A stretch of DNA of 64,000 bases from Candidatus Babelota bacterium (lineage in GTDB: Bacteria > Babelota > Babeliae > Babelales > Vermiphilaceae), in NCBI GenBank assembly GCA_029262555.1, contig JAJCZE010000011.1, forward strand, positions 1 through 64,000, given 5' to 3'. The position numbers and the translations under genes are program-made. The stretch's first letter is position 1, and each line of letters starts with the position of its first letter. The notes under the pieces were generated by a model that saw nothing but the letters and a program-made list of their open reading frames with translations, had not been told where the DNA came from and did not search any database. This document shows positions 26,295-35,530 of this stretch, in pieces.

Positions 26295-27670
26295 AAAGGA
26301 TGATGAGTTTTTTTTTAATCCTGATTGGATTGCCAAGTTGTTGGGCGCCAAAGTATACCGTGCCGCGTTATCCTTTGCCCAAACAGTTTGAGTATCAACG
26401 AGATGCAGGGATGGGCGAACCACTAGTGGAGTGGTGGAAACAGTTTGATGATAAGCAATTAAATAAACTTATAGATCACGCACTGTTGAAAAACTACGAA
26501 TTACGTATCGTTCTTGAAAAAATTGAAGAGTCTCGAGAGCTATATAAAGGCAAGCGAGCCGATCTTTTTCCGGAAATAAACGTTGTCAGTGATGTCAGTA
26601 GGAGCCGTATAAGCAAGGTGTTAGCTCAGACATCATTTTTAGATCAAAATAGACTTTCATTTTTTTCATTAGGATTTGATGCTTCATGGGAACTTGATGT
26701 ATGGGGTAAATTGCGCCATGCAAAACAAGCACAGTTTTTTTTATATCAAGCGCAAATAGAAAACATGCGTGATGTATATATTATGCTTCTGGCTGATGTA
26801 GCGCGAAATTATATTATAGCATCCGCGTTGTATCTTCAGATACGCTTAGCTCGAGATCGTATCAAAGCAGATGCAGAGCTATTGTGCTTACAGCGGGTGC
26901 TTTTTGATGCAGGGCTTGTAAGTCAGATAGCAGTTGCACAGCAAGAACAATCACTTGCTGACTCACAAGATTTATATAAGCGATTGCAGACAGATCGAGC
27001 GCAAACAGAAAATCAACTGGCAGTGCTTCTCGGTGATAATCCTGAAACAGTTTCAATGCGGTATCCGCTTAAGGTGCCACTCACCGACATACGTTTGGAG
27101 ACCGGAATTCCATCAGACTTGCTGAAACGTCGTCCCGACATTCGACAGCTAGAACGAGAGCTTGCATCAGCGAATGAATCGATAGGGCAAGCGGTAGCAG
27201 AATGGTTTCCAAGTTTTTCACTTATTGGTGGGTTGGCATCAGAAACAAGTAAAGGATCAGATTGGTTTACTGGTCAAAGTTTAACCTGGACATTTGGGCC
27301 TTCTATTAATTGGCCATTGATTAATTTTGGCAGAGTAAAAGCAAATATTAAATCAAAAGAATCTATAAAAAGACAGGCTGCATTGCGATACAGTAAAGCG
27401 ATTATATATGCGCTTAAAGATGTAGAAGACTTTCTGGTGCAGTATTTTAATGCGCTTGATCAGGCGCGATATTTAAAGCGTCGATACAAACAATCGAAGC
27501 TTCAGGAGTCTCTGATAGCAGCTCAATATGAAAGTGGTCTTTCAAGTAAGAATGATGTATTAATTGCTCAAAAAAATCGTATTGATTCGCATAGTTCTTA
27601 TGCGCAGGCACAGCAAGCGGTAAGCGTGAGTTTAATAGGCGTTTATAAGGCGCTTGGAGGGGGGTGGTAA
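26291..27670 (+). CDS. NodT/TolC-family outer-membrane efflux lipoprotein
   Basis: 459 aa. Lipobox LPSC at about 14-17, then the family pattern of two repeated long-helix halves: WWKQFDDKQLNKLIDHAL near the start, SWELDVWGKLRHA (about 135), DLLKRRPDIRQLERELASAN (about 275) and GPSINWPLINFGRVKANI (about 337). These are standard RND/NodT-type outer-membrane factor motifs. It forms the trans-periplasmic exit duct for the exporter encoded by its neighbours. Confidence 0.93.
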   Translation: MKRMMSFFLILIGLPSCWAPKYTVPRYPLPKQFEYQRDAGMGEPLVEWWKQFDDKQLNKLIDHALLKNYELRIVLEKIEESRELYKGKRADLFPEINVVSDVSRSRISKVLAQTSFLDQNRLSFFSLGFDASWELDVWGKLRHAKQAQFFLYQAQIENMRDVYIMLLADVARNYIIASALYLQIRLARDRIKADAELLCLQRVLFDAGLVSQIAVAQQEQSLADSQDLYKRLQTDRAQTENQLAVLLGDNPETVSMRYPLKVPLTDIRLETGIPSDLLKRRPDIRQLERELASANESIGQAVAEWFPSFSLIGGLASETSKGSDWFTGQSLTWTFGPSINWPLINFGRVKANIKSKESIKRQAALRYSKAIIYALKDVEDFLVQYFNALDQARYLKRRYKQSKLQESLIAAQYESGLSSKNDVLIAQKNRIDSHSSYAQAQQAVSVSLIGVYKALGGGW

Positions 27671-27671
27671 T

Positions 27672-28829
27672 ATGTATCGTATTGCTATAAAAATGCTTAC
27701 AGAAGATAAAGCAAAATTTTTTGGAATGATATTGAGTCTGTCATTTTCGTCTATTATCATTATTCAACAAATGGCTATATTTATTGGATTAATGCGGCGA
27801 ACCTATTCTGCAATTAGTGATACTCCACAAGCAAAAATCTGGGTAATGAATCCGAGTGTCAAAATGATCGATGATATTAATCCAATTCGTATGATTGATT
27901 TATGGCGCGTGCGCTCAATTGAAGGAGTAAAGTGGGCGATGCCATTCTATAAGGGATTGATTCGAGCTCGGCTATCAAATGGTCAGTTTCAAAGTTGTAA
28001 TATGTTTGGAATTGATGCAGCTACCTTTGTAGGTGCGCCCCATACGATGTTGGAAGGACGAATAGAGGACTTGCGTAAGCCATTTTCAATTATTGTAGAT
28101 ACAGAAGGAGCGCATGGTAAGCTAGCGCAAGATCAAGGTCCCGGAAAGCCAAAAAAACCGTTGCGTGTTGGAGATGAGATTGAATTAAATGACCGCAGGG
28201 CGGTTGTGGTAGGTATTTGTAAGGTAACTCGTACGTTTCGTTCTGAGCCAGTGATTTATACCACTTTTGATCGAGCACTCTATTATGTGCCGTTTGAGCG
28301 AAAGCAGCTATCATTTATCTTGGCTGAAGGCGACGGTACTGTATCTAGTGCAGACTTATGTAATAAAATTGAAAAAACAACGCAATTAAAAGCACTCAGT
28401 AAGCCTGACTTTGAAAACGTTACAATTGATTATTATCTGGTTAATACAGGTATTCCAATTAACTTTGGAATAGCGGTACTTTTAGGTCTTTTGGTAGGAG
28501 CTGCCATAACAGGGCAAATATTTTTTAATTTCACGACGGATAACTTAAAGTATTTAGCGCTCTTTAATGCAGTTGGGGCATCTCGAATGATGCTTGCGAA
28601 AATAACATTGCTGCAAGCAGTATTTGTTGCATTTTTAGGATGGGCAATTGGTGCGGGTGCGGCATCATTTTTAGGATTTGTTACGAGTAAAACCCAGCTC
28701 GCATTTTATATGCCATGGTCTCTTTTTTTAGGAACGGGTGTGCTGATGATGTGTATCTGTATAGGGTCTTGTTTGATAAGTATTTCTCGAATTTTTAATA
28801 TTCAGCTTGGGACAATGTTTACACGATGA
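27672..28829 (+). CDS. DevC/FtsX-type ABC exporter permease
   Basis: 385 aa from the ATG at 27672, one base after the preceding stop. An N-terminal membrane segment, a large periplasmic MacB-like domain (about 50-260) and three C-terminal membrane segments (from about 268). The C-terminal part resembles DevC: TGIPINFGIAVLLGLLVGAA and LKYLALFNAVGASRMMLAKI. With the ATPase at 28826 and the adaptor at 25389 it looks like a DevBCA/MacAB-type exporter. DevBCA exports glycolipid in cyanobacteria; the substrate here is unknown. Confidence 0.9.
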   Translation: MYRIAIKMLTEDKAKFFGMILSLSFSSIIIIQQMAIFIGLMRRTYSAISDTPQAKIWVMNPSVKMIDDINPIRMIDLWRVRSIEGVKWAMPFYKGLIRARLSNGQFQSCNMFGIDAATFVGAPHTMLEGRIEDLRKPFSIIVDTEGAHGKLAQDQGPGKPKKPLRVGDEIELNDRRAVVVGICKVTRTFRSEPVIYTTFDRALYYVPFERKQLSFILAEGDGTVSSADLCNKIEKTTQLKALSKPDFENVTIDYYLVNTGIPINFGIAVLLGLLVGAAITGQIFFNFTTDNLKYLALFNAVGASRMMLAKITLLQAVFVAFLGWAIGAGAASFLGFVTSKTQLAFYMPWSLFLGTGVLMMCICIGSCLISISRIFNIQLGTMFTR

Positions 28830-29509
28830 AGCAAGAAACAATAGTATGCAAAAGCATTAAAAAATCATTTACGAATGGTGGCAAAAGCATTGAAGTGTTG
28901 CATGATATAAATCTCACAACGTATGAAAAAGAAATGATTATGCTTATGGGGCCATCTGGATCAGGTAAGACTACATTGCTCTCTATTATCGGAGGTCTGC
29001 TTGATCAAGATAGTGGAGAGTGTACTATTTTAGGGCAGAGCATTAATCAGCTCGAAGAGGATATAAAGACAGAGTTTCGCGGTAAAAACATAGGTTTTTT
29101 ATTTCAGCATTTTATTTTAGTGCCTACATTAACGGCCGTGGAAAATGCGGTTGTGCCATTGTTGTGTTTGGGAGCACCTCGTCAAGAAGCCTTTTCTCGC
29201 GCATCTGAAATATTAGAGCAGCTGGGCCTTGGAGATCAGCTGCATAAAAAACCGGGCCAGCTTTCAGGAGGAGAGCAGCAACGGGTTGCGCTTGCTCGGG
29301 GATTTATTCATAACCCAGCAATCATTTTGTGTGATGAACCAACAAGTTTTTTGGATATTGATCGTGGTAAAAAGGTTATGGATATTTTACAGCGTATGAA
29401 AGATGAAACAAATGCAACAATTATTGTGGTAACACACGATCAAAGAATATTACCATTTGCCGATCGAATTGTTCATATTGAAGATGGCGTTATTACGCAA
29501 AAGTCATAG
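28826..29509 (+). CDS. LolD/MacB/DevA-type ABC ATPase
   Basis: 227 aa. Walker A GPSGSGKTT, signature LSGGEQQRVALARG, Walker B IILCDEPTSFLD, switch His in VVTHDQR. Length and sequence fit ATPases that pair with FtsX-type permeases. The ATG overlaps the permease stop by 4 nt. Last gene of the exporter operon; a convergent sbcD ends 2 nt beyond its stop codon. Confidence 0.94.
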   Translation: MKQETIVCKSIKKSFTNGGKSIEVLHDINLTTYEKEMIMLMGPSGSGKTTLLSIIGGLLDQDSGECTILGQSINQLEEDIKTEFRGKNIGFLFQHFILVPTLTAVENAVVPLLCLGAPRQEAFSRASEILEQLGLGDQLHKKPGQLSGGEQQRVALARGFIHNPAIILCDEPTSFLDIDRGKKVMDILQRMKDETNATIIVVTHDQRILPFADRIVHIEDGVITQKS

Positions 29510-29510
29510 A

Positions 29511-30737
29511 TTAGCTATTTTCTTCTTTTTCTTCTAAAAGCTCCATTGCCTTAGAAACGAGTAGTTTTGTTTTGTCAGCCACGTCTTTTTTTTCAGAAAA
29601 AAAGTTATTCAGTAATGTTTCCATACTGAGTGACGCTTGATTGCTTCCAATTCGTCGGATGCGTTCGGTAATAGGGCGGATTGGGATAATGCCAACAATA
29701 TACATGGCAGACTTGCATGCTTCTTGTATTGCTTTTAAATCAACCAAGTCTTTTTGATTTTCGGGAATATGATACAGAATTTTTATAACAGCATCTTTAA
29801 TAGAATGCTGGGCGATCGCATCAAGAAGTTGTTGCGTTTGGGGAGAGGATGAGTTCAGTTTTGCCTCAATTTGCAAAAATGGACGCGTTGGGGTCTCCAT
29901 AAATTCATAGGTAGCGGCACCTTTTTTTGGAATAGAAACAAGGCAGAATCCTTTTGGCTCTTTTCGTTCACCAAAATCAACTCGTTCGATTGATCCGGAA
30001 TAGACGATAGGAATAGCGTTCTTTTTATTCAGATTTTGATTGCGATGCAAATGGCCGAGAGCTACATAATCAAATGGTGCGATAGCAAGTTGAGATGGCA
30101 TGAAAAGAGGATCTGTTCCATAAACTGCTCGTTTTTCACTTCCAGAAAATACTCCTGAGCTTACCGTTAAATGCCCGGCAAGGACTGCAGGAATAGATTG
30201 GTCTAATTTTTCTGCATGATCTGCAATGATACGGCATGCTGCCTTAGAAATGTATTCAGTGATGTTGGTTGAGGCTGCTTCGTGTTGTTTTAATGCAACG
30301 GAATTACGAGTTGGCCACGGCATGCCAACAATATTAATGGGACCTTTTTTTGTTTTGAGATGGATTGTTTGTGGCTTTGAAATAACGTGAAAGCCGTCAA
30401 GTGGAAACTCTCCAAAAAGTTCAAGCGCATTTGCTTTTCCAAAACTTAACGGGTGATCATGATTACCAACAATGATCACAATTGGAATCTTGGCATCGTA
30501 GAGCCTAAAAAAGCATTGAATTAAAAGACGTTGTTGGGTTTGAGAAGGGTGCGCGGTTTTATATGCATCTCCACAAAAAAGAAAAAAATCGACGTTTTTT
30601 TCAATAGCTACATCAATACAATAATTAAGAGCTCGATCAAAATCTAAAAGACGAGAGTGGATCCCGGTCTGCGGATCCACTCTTCCATAATTTTCCATGC
30701 CAAAATGTATATCTGCGGTGTGTATAAATTGAATCAT
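29511..30737 (-). CDS. sbcD: SbcD/Mre11-type DNA double-strand-break nuclease
   Basis: 408 aa, the usual SbcD length. All phosphoesterase motifs are intact: HTADIHFG (1), FLFCGDAYKT (2), IVGNHDHP (3), AGHLTVSSG and ALGHLHRNQ (4-5). A C-terminal capping region follows. With SbcC/Rad50 it processes DNA ends and hairpins. No sbcC gene is next to it: the partner in the operon is glmU upstream, overlapping by 4 nt. Such an enzyme would act on hairpins like the one the 17351-18086 element could form. Confidence 0.9.
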   Translation of the reverse strand: MIQFIHTADIHFGMENYGRVDPQTGIHSRLLDFDRALNYCIDVAIEKNVDFFLFCGDAYKTAHPSQTQQRLLIQCFFRLYDAKIPIVIIVGNHDHPLSFGKANALELFGEFPLDGFHVISKPQTIHLKTKKGPINIVGMPWPTRNSVALKQHEAASTNITEYISKAACRIIADHAEKLDQSIPAVLAGHLTVSSGVFSGSEKRAVYGTDPLFMPSQLAIAPFDYVALGHLHRNQNLNKKNAIPIVYSGSIERVDFGERKEPKGFCLVSIPKKGAATYEFMETPTRPFLQIEAKLNSSSPQTQQLLDAIAQHSIKDAVIKILYHIPENQKDLVDLKAIQEACKSAMYIVGIIPIRPITERIRRIGSNQASLSMETLLNNFFSEKKDVADKTKLLVSKAMELLEEKEENS

Positions 30738-32194
30738 TGATCTGTTGTGCTGCTATCGTTGTGTGTTTTATATGCACCAATAAACGAAAGGGATTCTTTT
30801 GACGAATCAATCTCTTTTTGTGGTGCGGTATTGTTTTGGTATTGTTCTTTATTTACTTGGCGTGCTCGTCCAATAGCCAAAGTGTGCTCGGGTACGTTTT
30901 GTGTGATTACTGATCCTGCTGCGGTAAAAGCGTTTTGTTCGATAGTAACGGGTGCTACCAAACTCGTATTGGTTCCGATAAAAACGTTGTCTTTAATAGA
31001 AGTGGTGTGTTTTTTTTTGCCGTCATAGTTGCACGTAATGGCACCAGCTCCAATATTAACATTTGATCCAATTATTGCATCACCCAAATAGCTTAAATGT
31101 TTTGCTTTTGAATTGTTGCCAATGGTAACTCGTTTTGTTTCTACAAAGTTTCCAATTGCGCAGTTATCTCCAATAGTGCTTTCTTGTTGTACGTGTGCGA
31201 ATGGGCCAATTTCGCTGTTGGCACCAATGCTCGCATTGCGAATGATAGAGTGGGGATGCACAGTAGTATTATTACCAACATCACTTTTTTCTAAAATAGT
31301 GAATGGGCTGATAGTGCAACCCGTTCCAATTTTTGTACCAGAAAGAAGATGCACGCTGCAACCAATAAAGGTTCCTGCGCCAATAGTAACGTCTAGATCC
31401 ATCTGTACGGTATGCGCTGAAGAAAAACGAACCCCGCGATCCATCCAATATTTAATCAGCTGTGAGCGTTTGATTTGTTCCATTGCCCATAGCTCTTGAT
31501 GCGTGTTTACTCCGCGAATATGATCGAAGGGTACAGTAGTGGTAGTTACTGTGTATCCTTGATCGGTGGCAACATTGATTAAATCAGAAATGTGGTATTC
31601 ATTTGTAGACTTATTTTGTTTTATTTTTCCTAATTCTTTTTCTAAGAAAGAACGACTGAAAATATAAATTCCTGCGTTTACGCAGCAGAGATCTTGCATT
31701 TCTGTTTTTGAAAGCTCGTGCGCTTTTCGTACGGTAATTTGCGCGCCTTTTTTAACCACTCTGCTGTAGCTGAATCCACTCGGATCGCCATTATGGGCAG
31801 TTACAAATGATACTGCAGCGCCAGTTGCTGTGTGTTGTTCGTAGAGTGATTCAATAATGCCTGTGTTGATAAGTGGCACGTCTGCTTTCATAACTAAAAT
31901 ATGAGAACTTTGAAAGTGGGATTGTAATACGCGCAGTGCGCTGGCGGTGCCATTTATTTCTTCTTGTTCGAGATAGGTAATAGCATCGGAGTATTTTTTT
32001 TCAACAGCTGATTTAATTTTTGCTTTTTGAAACCCAACTACGAGAGTAGTGGGAATGGAAAGTTCTTGCAATACAGAAAGGGGATACAGAAGGATTTCTT
32101 GTCCACATACTTTTTCTATTAACTTTGTATTGCCGGTATTGAATCGTGTGGATTTTCCTGCCGCCAATACAATTGCTTGCATATCTGTTAACAT
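30734..32194 (-). CDS. glmU: Bifunctional UDP-GlcNAc pyrophosphorylase / GlcN-1-P acetyltransferase
   Basis: 486 aa from the ATG at 32194, with AAGGGAAG upstream. The N-terminal nucleotidyltransferase has LAAGKSTRF and EEINGTASALRV. The C-terminal left-handed beta-helix has hexapeptide repeats and the acetyltransferase region (LSYLGDAIIGSNVNIGAGAI, TCNYDGKKKH). It makes UDP-GlcNAc for peptidoglycan and lipopolysaccharide. An about 30-residue tail beyond the acetyltransferase is Ser/Asn/Asp-rich. Co-transcribed with sbcD. Confidence 0.94.
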   Translation of the reverse strand: MLTDMQAIVLAAGKSTRFNTGNTKLIEKVCGQEILLYPLSVLQELSIPTTLVVGFQKAKIKSAVEKKYSDAITYLEQEEINGTASALRVLQSHFQSSHILVMKADVPLINTGIIESLYEQHTATGAAVSFVTAHNGDPSGFSYSRVVKKGAQITVRKAHELSKTEMQDLCCVNAGIYIFSRSFLEKELGKIKQNKSTNEYHISDLINVATDQGYTVTTTTVPFDHIRGVNTHQELWAMEQIKRSQLIKYWMDRGVRFSSAHTVQMDLDVTIGAGTFIGCSVHLLSGTKIGTGCTISPFTILEKSDVGNNTTVHPHSIIRNASIGANSEIGPFAHVQQESTIGDNCAIGNFVETKRVTIGNNSKAKHLSYLGDAIIGSNVNIGAGAITCNYDGKKKHTTSIKDNVFIGTNTSLVAPVTIEQNAFTAAGSVITQNVPEHTLAIGRARQVNKEQYQNNTAPQKEIDSSKESLSFIGAYKTHNDSSTTDQ

Positions 32195-32406
32195 TACTTC
32201 CCTTTCATAATCGGTCGAAATTTGGTTGGTAGAGTGTATCATATTCAATGGTTAAGTCTATAATATAAGCATCTTGTAAAGCGCAAGAGTATCTACTAAA
32301 AGCCTTTTCAAAATTGCATAATGCGGTATTATATATCGAATGGCTTTTCTAGAGATTTGCATAAAAAGGATCTAGTTACGTGATAGAGAGAGGCGGCAAG
32401 AGTATA

Positions 32407-33654
32407 ATGCCAAACAAAAAACAGTTATACAAAGCAATACTTATCAGCGCGTTTGTTTCGCATTGTGCAGTTGCAATGGTTTTCGACAACAGACACCTGC
32501 CGTTACTGCAAAGGCCTCGCCTTACAGTAGATGGAACTCGCAATGAATTTGCGACAAAATTATTTGTGACTACCGCAAATGAAGCGCTTAATGATCGTCA
32601 AGAAGGCATTCCGCTTGGGGAATTATATGGTACCTTTGATCAAGTACAGCTTGCAAAAGGTATTGCCGCGCAAGGAAACCCAAATCCATTACCCTCTGAG
32701 TATCAAGGAATTATTAGTCGCATTCCGTGGGATGTTGGCGGCAAACGTCAAGCGCAAGGTATTGCATTTGCGTGGCATCAATCGATTGTAAAATGGCTTT
32801 CAACAGGCTTTTCATGGCTCTTTATGCGTGCAGTTTCTCGATTTGATTTTAAATTAAATAGTAATGGTATTGAGCCGAATATTTCGATCACTTCGGGTGA
32901 TGCGATTTTGCTGGATGATAATCGGCGTGAAATGTTTGATCAAGTCTGCATGTGTGATGGAGCGGTGACTCAGCTCGGATTTGGTGACATTGATTGGTAT
33001 CTGCGACTTGGCCATATGTGGGAATATAGTTACAAATTCAGACGCATTGATGCAGGATTTCGGCTTGGTGCATTATTTCCAACGGGCGTAACAATTGAAC
33101 CATCTAAACCCGCTTCGATTCCATTTGGCGGTAATGGCCATTGGGGATTATATGCTGCAGCCGATGCGATGTTTGAATTAAAAGAAGATTGGAAAGCAGG
33201 ATTTTTATTACGAGTAAATAAACGATTTAGTAAGATCCAAGCATTACGCGTTCCGATTGAAAAAGAGCCACACATTTTTGGAAGTATTGTTGCGGATGTA
33301 AATGTGAGTCCTGCGGTGACTGCAATCTTCTCTCCATACTTTCTTTTTGAGAATTTACGACAAGGTCTGGCATTGGGAGTAAACTTTACGCTAACCTGGC
33401 ACGGTAAAGATTGTTATGAGGATACGTGTTGCGATCGAACGGCGCCTCTCAACTTAGATGCGGTGCATAATTTTTCAGATTGGACATCAGAGTATTTTAC
33501 GGTAAATATTTTGTATGACTTTGGTAAAATGAAATTACATCGAGACTTTAATCCAATTCTTACATTCCGCTGGGATATTCCCTCAACACTTTTTGCTGCA
33601 AGCCGTGTAGATAAGGCGCAACGTGTGTCGTTAGGTTTTGATTTCTTATATTAG
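32407..33654 (+). CDS. Predicted outer-membrane beta-barrel protein
   Basis: 415 aa from the ATG at 32407. Signal peptide (KAILISAFVSHCAVA), then alternating polar/hydrophobic strands rich in aromatic residues through to the end, e.g. FRRIDAGFRLGALFPTG and GHWGLYAAADAMFELK. It ends in LGFDFLY; a C-terminal aromatic is the classical outer-membrane targeting signal. Two cysteines are close together in CYEDTCC near the middle of the last third. Family not recognised. GAGAGGCGGCAAGAG precedes the start. Confidence 0.75.
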   Translation: MPNKKQLYKAILISAFVSHCAVAMVFDNRHLPLLQRPRLTVDGTRNEFATKLFVTTANEALNDRQEGIPLGELYGTFDQVQLAKGIAAQGNPNPLPSEYQGIISRIPWDVGGKRQAQGIAFAWHQSIVKWLSTGFSWLFMRAVSRFDFKLNSNGIEPNISITSGDAILLDDNRREMFDQVCMCDGAVTQLGFGDIDWYLRLGHMWEYSYKFRRIDAGFRLGALFPTGVTIEPSKPASIPFGGNGHWGLYAAADAMFELKEDWKAGFLLRVNKRFSKIQALRVPIEKEPHIFGSIVADVNVSPAVTAIFSPYFLFENLRQGLALGVNFTLTWHGKDCYEDTCCDRTAPLNLDAVHNFSDWTSEYFTVNILYDFGKMKLHRDFNPILTFRWDIPSTLFAASRVDKAQRVSLGFDFLY

Positions 33655-33684
33655 AGAGTTGGTGTTTTTACAGAAGGAATCTCT

Positions 33685-34725
33685 ATGAAATTTTTTCCCG
33701 CTCGGAAATGGTTTAGCATTTTTTCAAATGATATGGCGATTGATTTAGGGACTGCAAATACGGTAGTTTATGCACGCAATAAAGGCATTTTATTAAATGA
33801 ACCGTCTGTGGTTGCGGTGAAGGTGAATACTGATAATGTATTGGCGGCTGGAAAAAGCGCAAAAGAGATGTTGGGAAAAACTCCTGAAAATATTGTAGCG
33901 TGTCGTCCGATGCGAGATGGGGTAATCGCTAACTTTAAATTAACTGAAAGCATGCTCCGTCATTTTATACGGCTGGTACATAATGATCGCAGAACGCTGT
34001 TGCGCCCTCGAATGATTGTGGGTGTGCCGTCTGGTATTACGCAAGTAGAAAAACGAGCAGTTGAAGAATCGGCAAAACAGGCTGGCGCGAGAGAAGTGTA
34101 TACAATTATGGAGCCAATGGCCGCAGCGATTGGTGCAGGGCTTCCTGTGCAAGATCCCTGTGGAAATATGATCGTTGATATTGGGGGAGGTACTACTGAA
34201 GTAGCCGTTATCTCTTTAAAATCTGTTGTGTATTGCCGTTCAGTGCGGGTTGGAGGCGATGAAATGGATCGCGCAATCGTAAATTATGTAAAACGAAAAT
34301 ATAATTTGCTGATTGGTGAGCGTACTGCAGAGCGCATTAAGATGGATATTGGATGTGCGATTGTAGATAAGGAAGCTACTAAAGAAAGCGTACAAGTGAA
34401 GGGGCGTGATTTAGTAACGGGTGTCCCTAAAACAATTACATTAACGAGTTCTGAAGTGAATGAGGCATTGCTTGAAATTATTGCGAGCATTATGGAAGGG
34501 GTGCGTAGTGCGCTTGAAAATACTCCACCAGAACTTTCTTCGGACTTAGTTGATAAAGGTATCACTATGGCTGGTGGTGGATCATTACTTCGCGGACTTG
34601 ATGTATTAATTTCCAAAGAGACCGGTTTGCCGGTAACCTTAGCTGAAGACCCTTTGTTTTGCGTAGTAAACGGCGCAGGTAAAGTATTAGAAGAGTTAGA
34701 TTTCTTTAAAGACGCATTATTATAA
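33685..34725 (+). CDS. mreB: Rod-shape actin homologue MreB
   Basis: 346 aa, full length. Actin-fold nucleotide-binding motifs: MAIDLGTANTVVYA (phosphate 1), MIVDIGGGTTEVAVISL (phosphate 2), ITMAGGGSLLRGLD (adenosine). It polymerises under the inner membrane and directs cell-wall growth, fitting the peptidoglycan genes murG, uppS and glmU here. No mreC or mreD is directly adjacent. rsmA follows 13 bp downstream. Confidence 0.97.
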   Translation: MKFFPARKWFSIFSNDMAIDLGTANTVVYARNKGILLNEPSVVAVKVNTDNVLAAGKSAKEMLGKTPENIVACRPMRDGVIANFKLTESMLRHFIRLVHNDRRTLLRPRMIVGVPSGITQVEKRAVEESAKQAGAREVYTIMEPMAAAIGAGLPVQDPCGNMIVDIGGGTTEVAVISLKSVVYCRSVRVGGDEMDRAIVNYVKRKYNLLIGERTAERIKMDIGCAIVDKEATKESVQVKGRDLVTGVPKTITLTSSEVNEALLEIIASIMEGVRSALENTPPELSSDLVDKGITMAGGGSLLRGLDVLISKETGLPVTLAEDPLFCVVNGAGKVLEELDFFKDALL

Positions 34726-34738
34726 TCAAAGTAGGAAC

Positions 34739-35530
34739 GTGGCGAAATCAAAAGGCATTGCGCTTAAAAAAAGACATGGACAAAATTTTCTTCGAGATGA
34801 GCGTTTTGTGCATTGCATGTTTGATGCAGTCACACTCACAGAAAAAAGCAGCGTTTTAGAAATTGGATGCGGAGATGGGTTTTTAACTCGAGCAATTTTA
34901 CGTAACCCAATTGCACGCTTGCGCGTGTATGAAATCGATGAAGAGTGGGTGCGATATATTAAAGAGACAGTTAAGGATGAACGCCTCACTCTTTTATTAC
35001 AGAACTTCCTTGATGTTGATTTAAATGTGTTGGCAGAGCATGCGCCATGGACGGTTCTTGCAAACTTGCCATACCATGTAACATTTCCAATTTTGCATAG
35101 CTTTCAACAATATCGCCGCTACTTAAATGAAGGGGTGATAATGGTGCAGGAAGAGGTTGCGCAAAAAATTACTAAAACATCTGGCAGGGGATATGGATAC
35201 GTTTCTCTGTTTTTCCAACATTACTTTGAGTGGAAGCAATTAGAGAAAGTGCCTCCAACGGCATTCCATCCGGCACCAAAAGTATTTTCACGGCTTTTAT
35301 ATTTCAAGCCAATTCAGAATCCAAAACCGATTCCACATGAGGCAGAATTCTGGAATTTTATTAAATTGTGCTTTAAGCAGCCGCGTAGAACAATGCGTAA
35401 CAACTTAAAAGGCTCTCAGTATGAAGCGCATGGATTTTCGCAAGAAATACTGTCTTTACGTGCACAGCAAATGAATATGGGGAAATTACTTGAACTTTGG
35501 GATACAATTATTTCTCAGTGGAACGACTAA
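34739..35530 (+). CDS. rsmA: 16S rRNA dimethyladenosine transferase
   Basis: 263 aa. KKRHGQNFLRD at the N-terminus, SAM-binding EIGCGDGFLTRAI and the catalytic NLPYHVTFPIL are present. It dimethylates two adjacent adenosines near the 3' end of 16S rRNA. The start is GTG, chosen because it just precedes the conserved N-terminus. The 3' end overlaps a convergent gene by 23 bp. Confidence 0.95.
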   Translation: MAKSKGIALKKRHGQNFLRDERFVHCMFDAVTLTEKSSVLEIGCGDGFLTRAILRNPIARLRVYEIDEEWVRYIKETVKDERLTLLLQNFLDVDLNVLAEHAPWTVLANLPYHVTFPILHSFQQYRRYLNEGVIMVQEEVAQKITKTSGRGYGYVSLFFQHYFEWKQLEKVPPTAFHPAPKVFSRLLYFKPIQNPKPIPHEAEFWNFIKLCFKQPRRTMRNNLKGSQYEAHGFSQEILSLRAQQMNMGKLLELWDTIISQWND

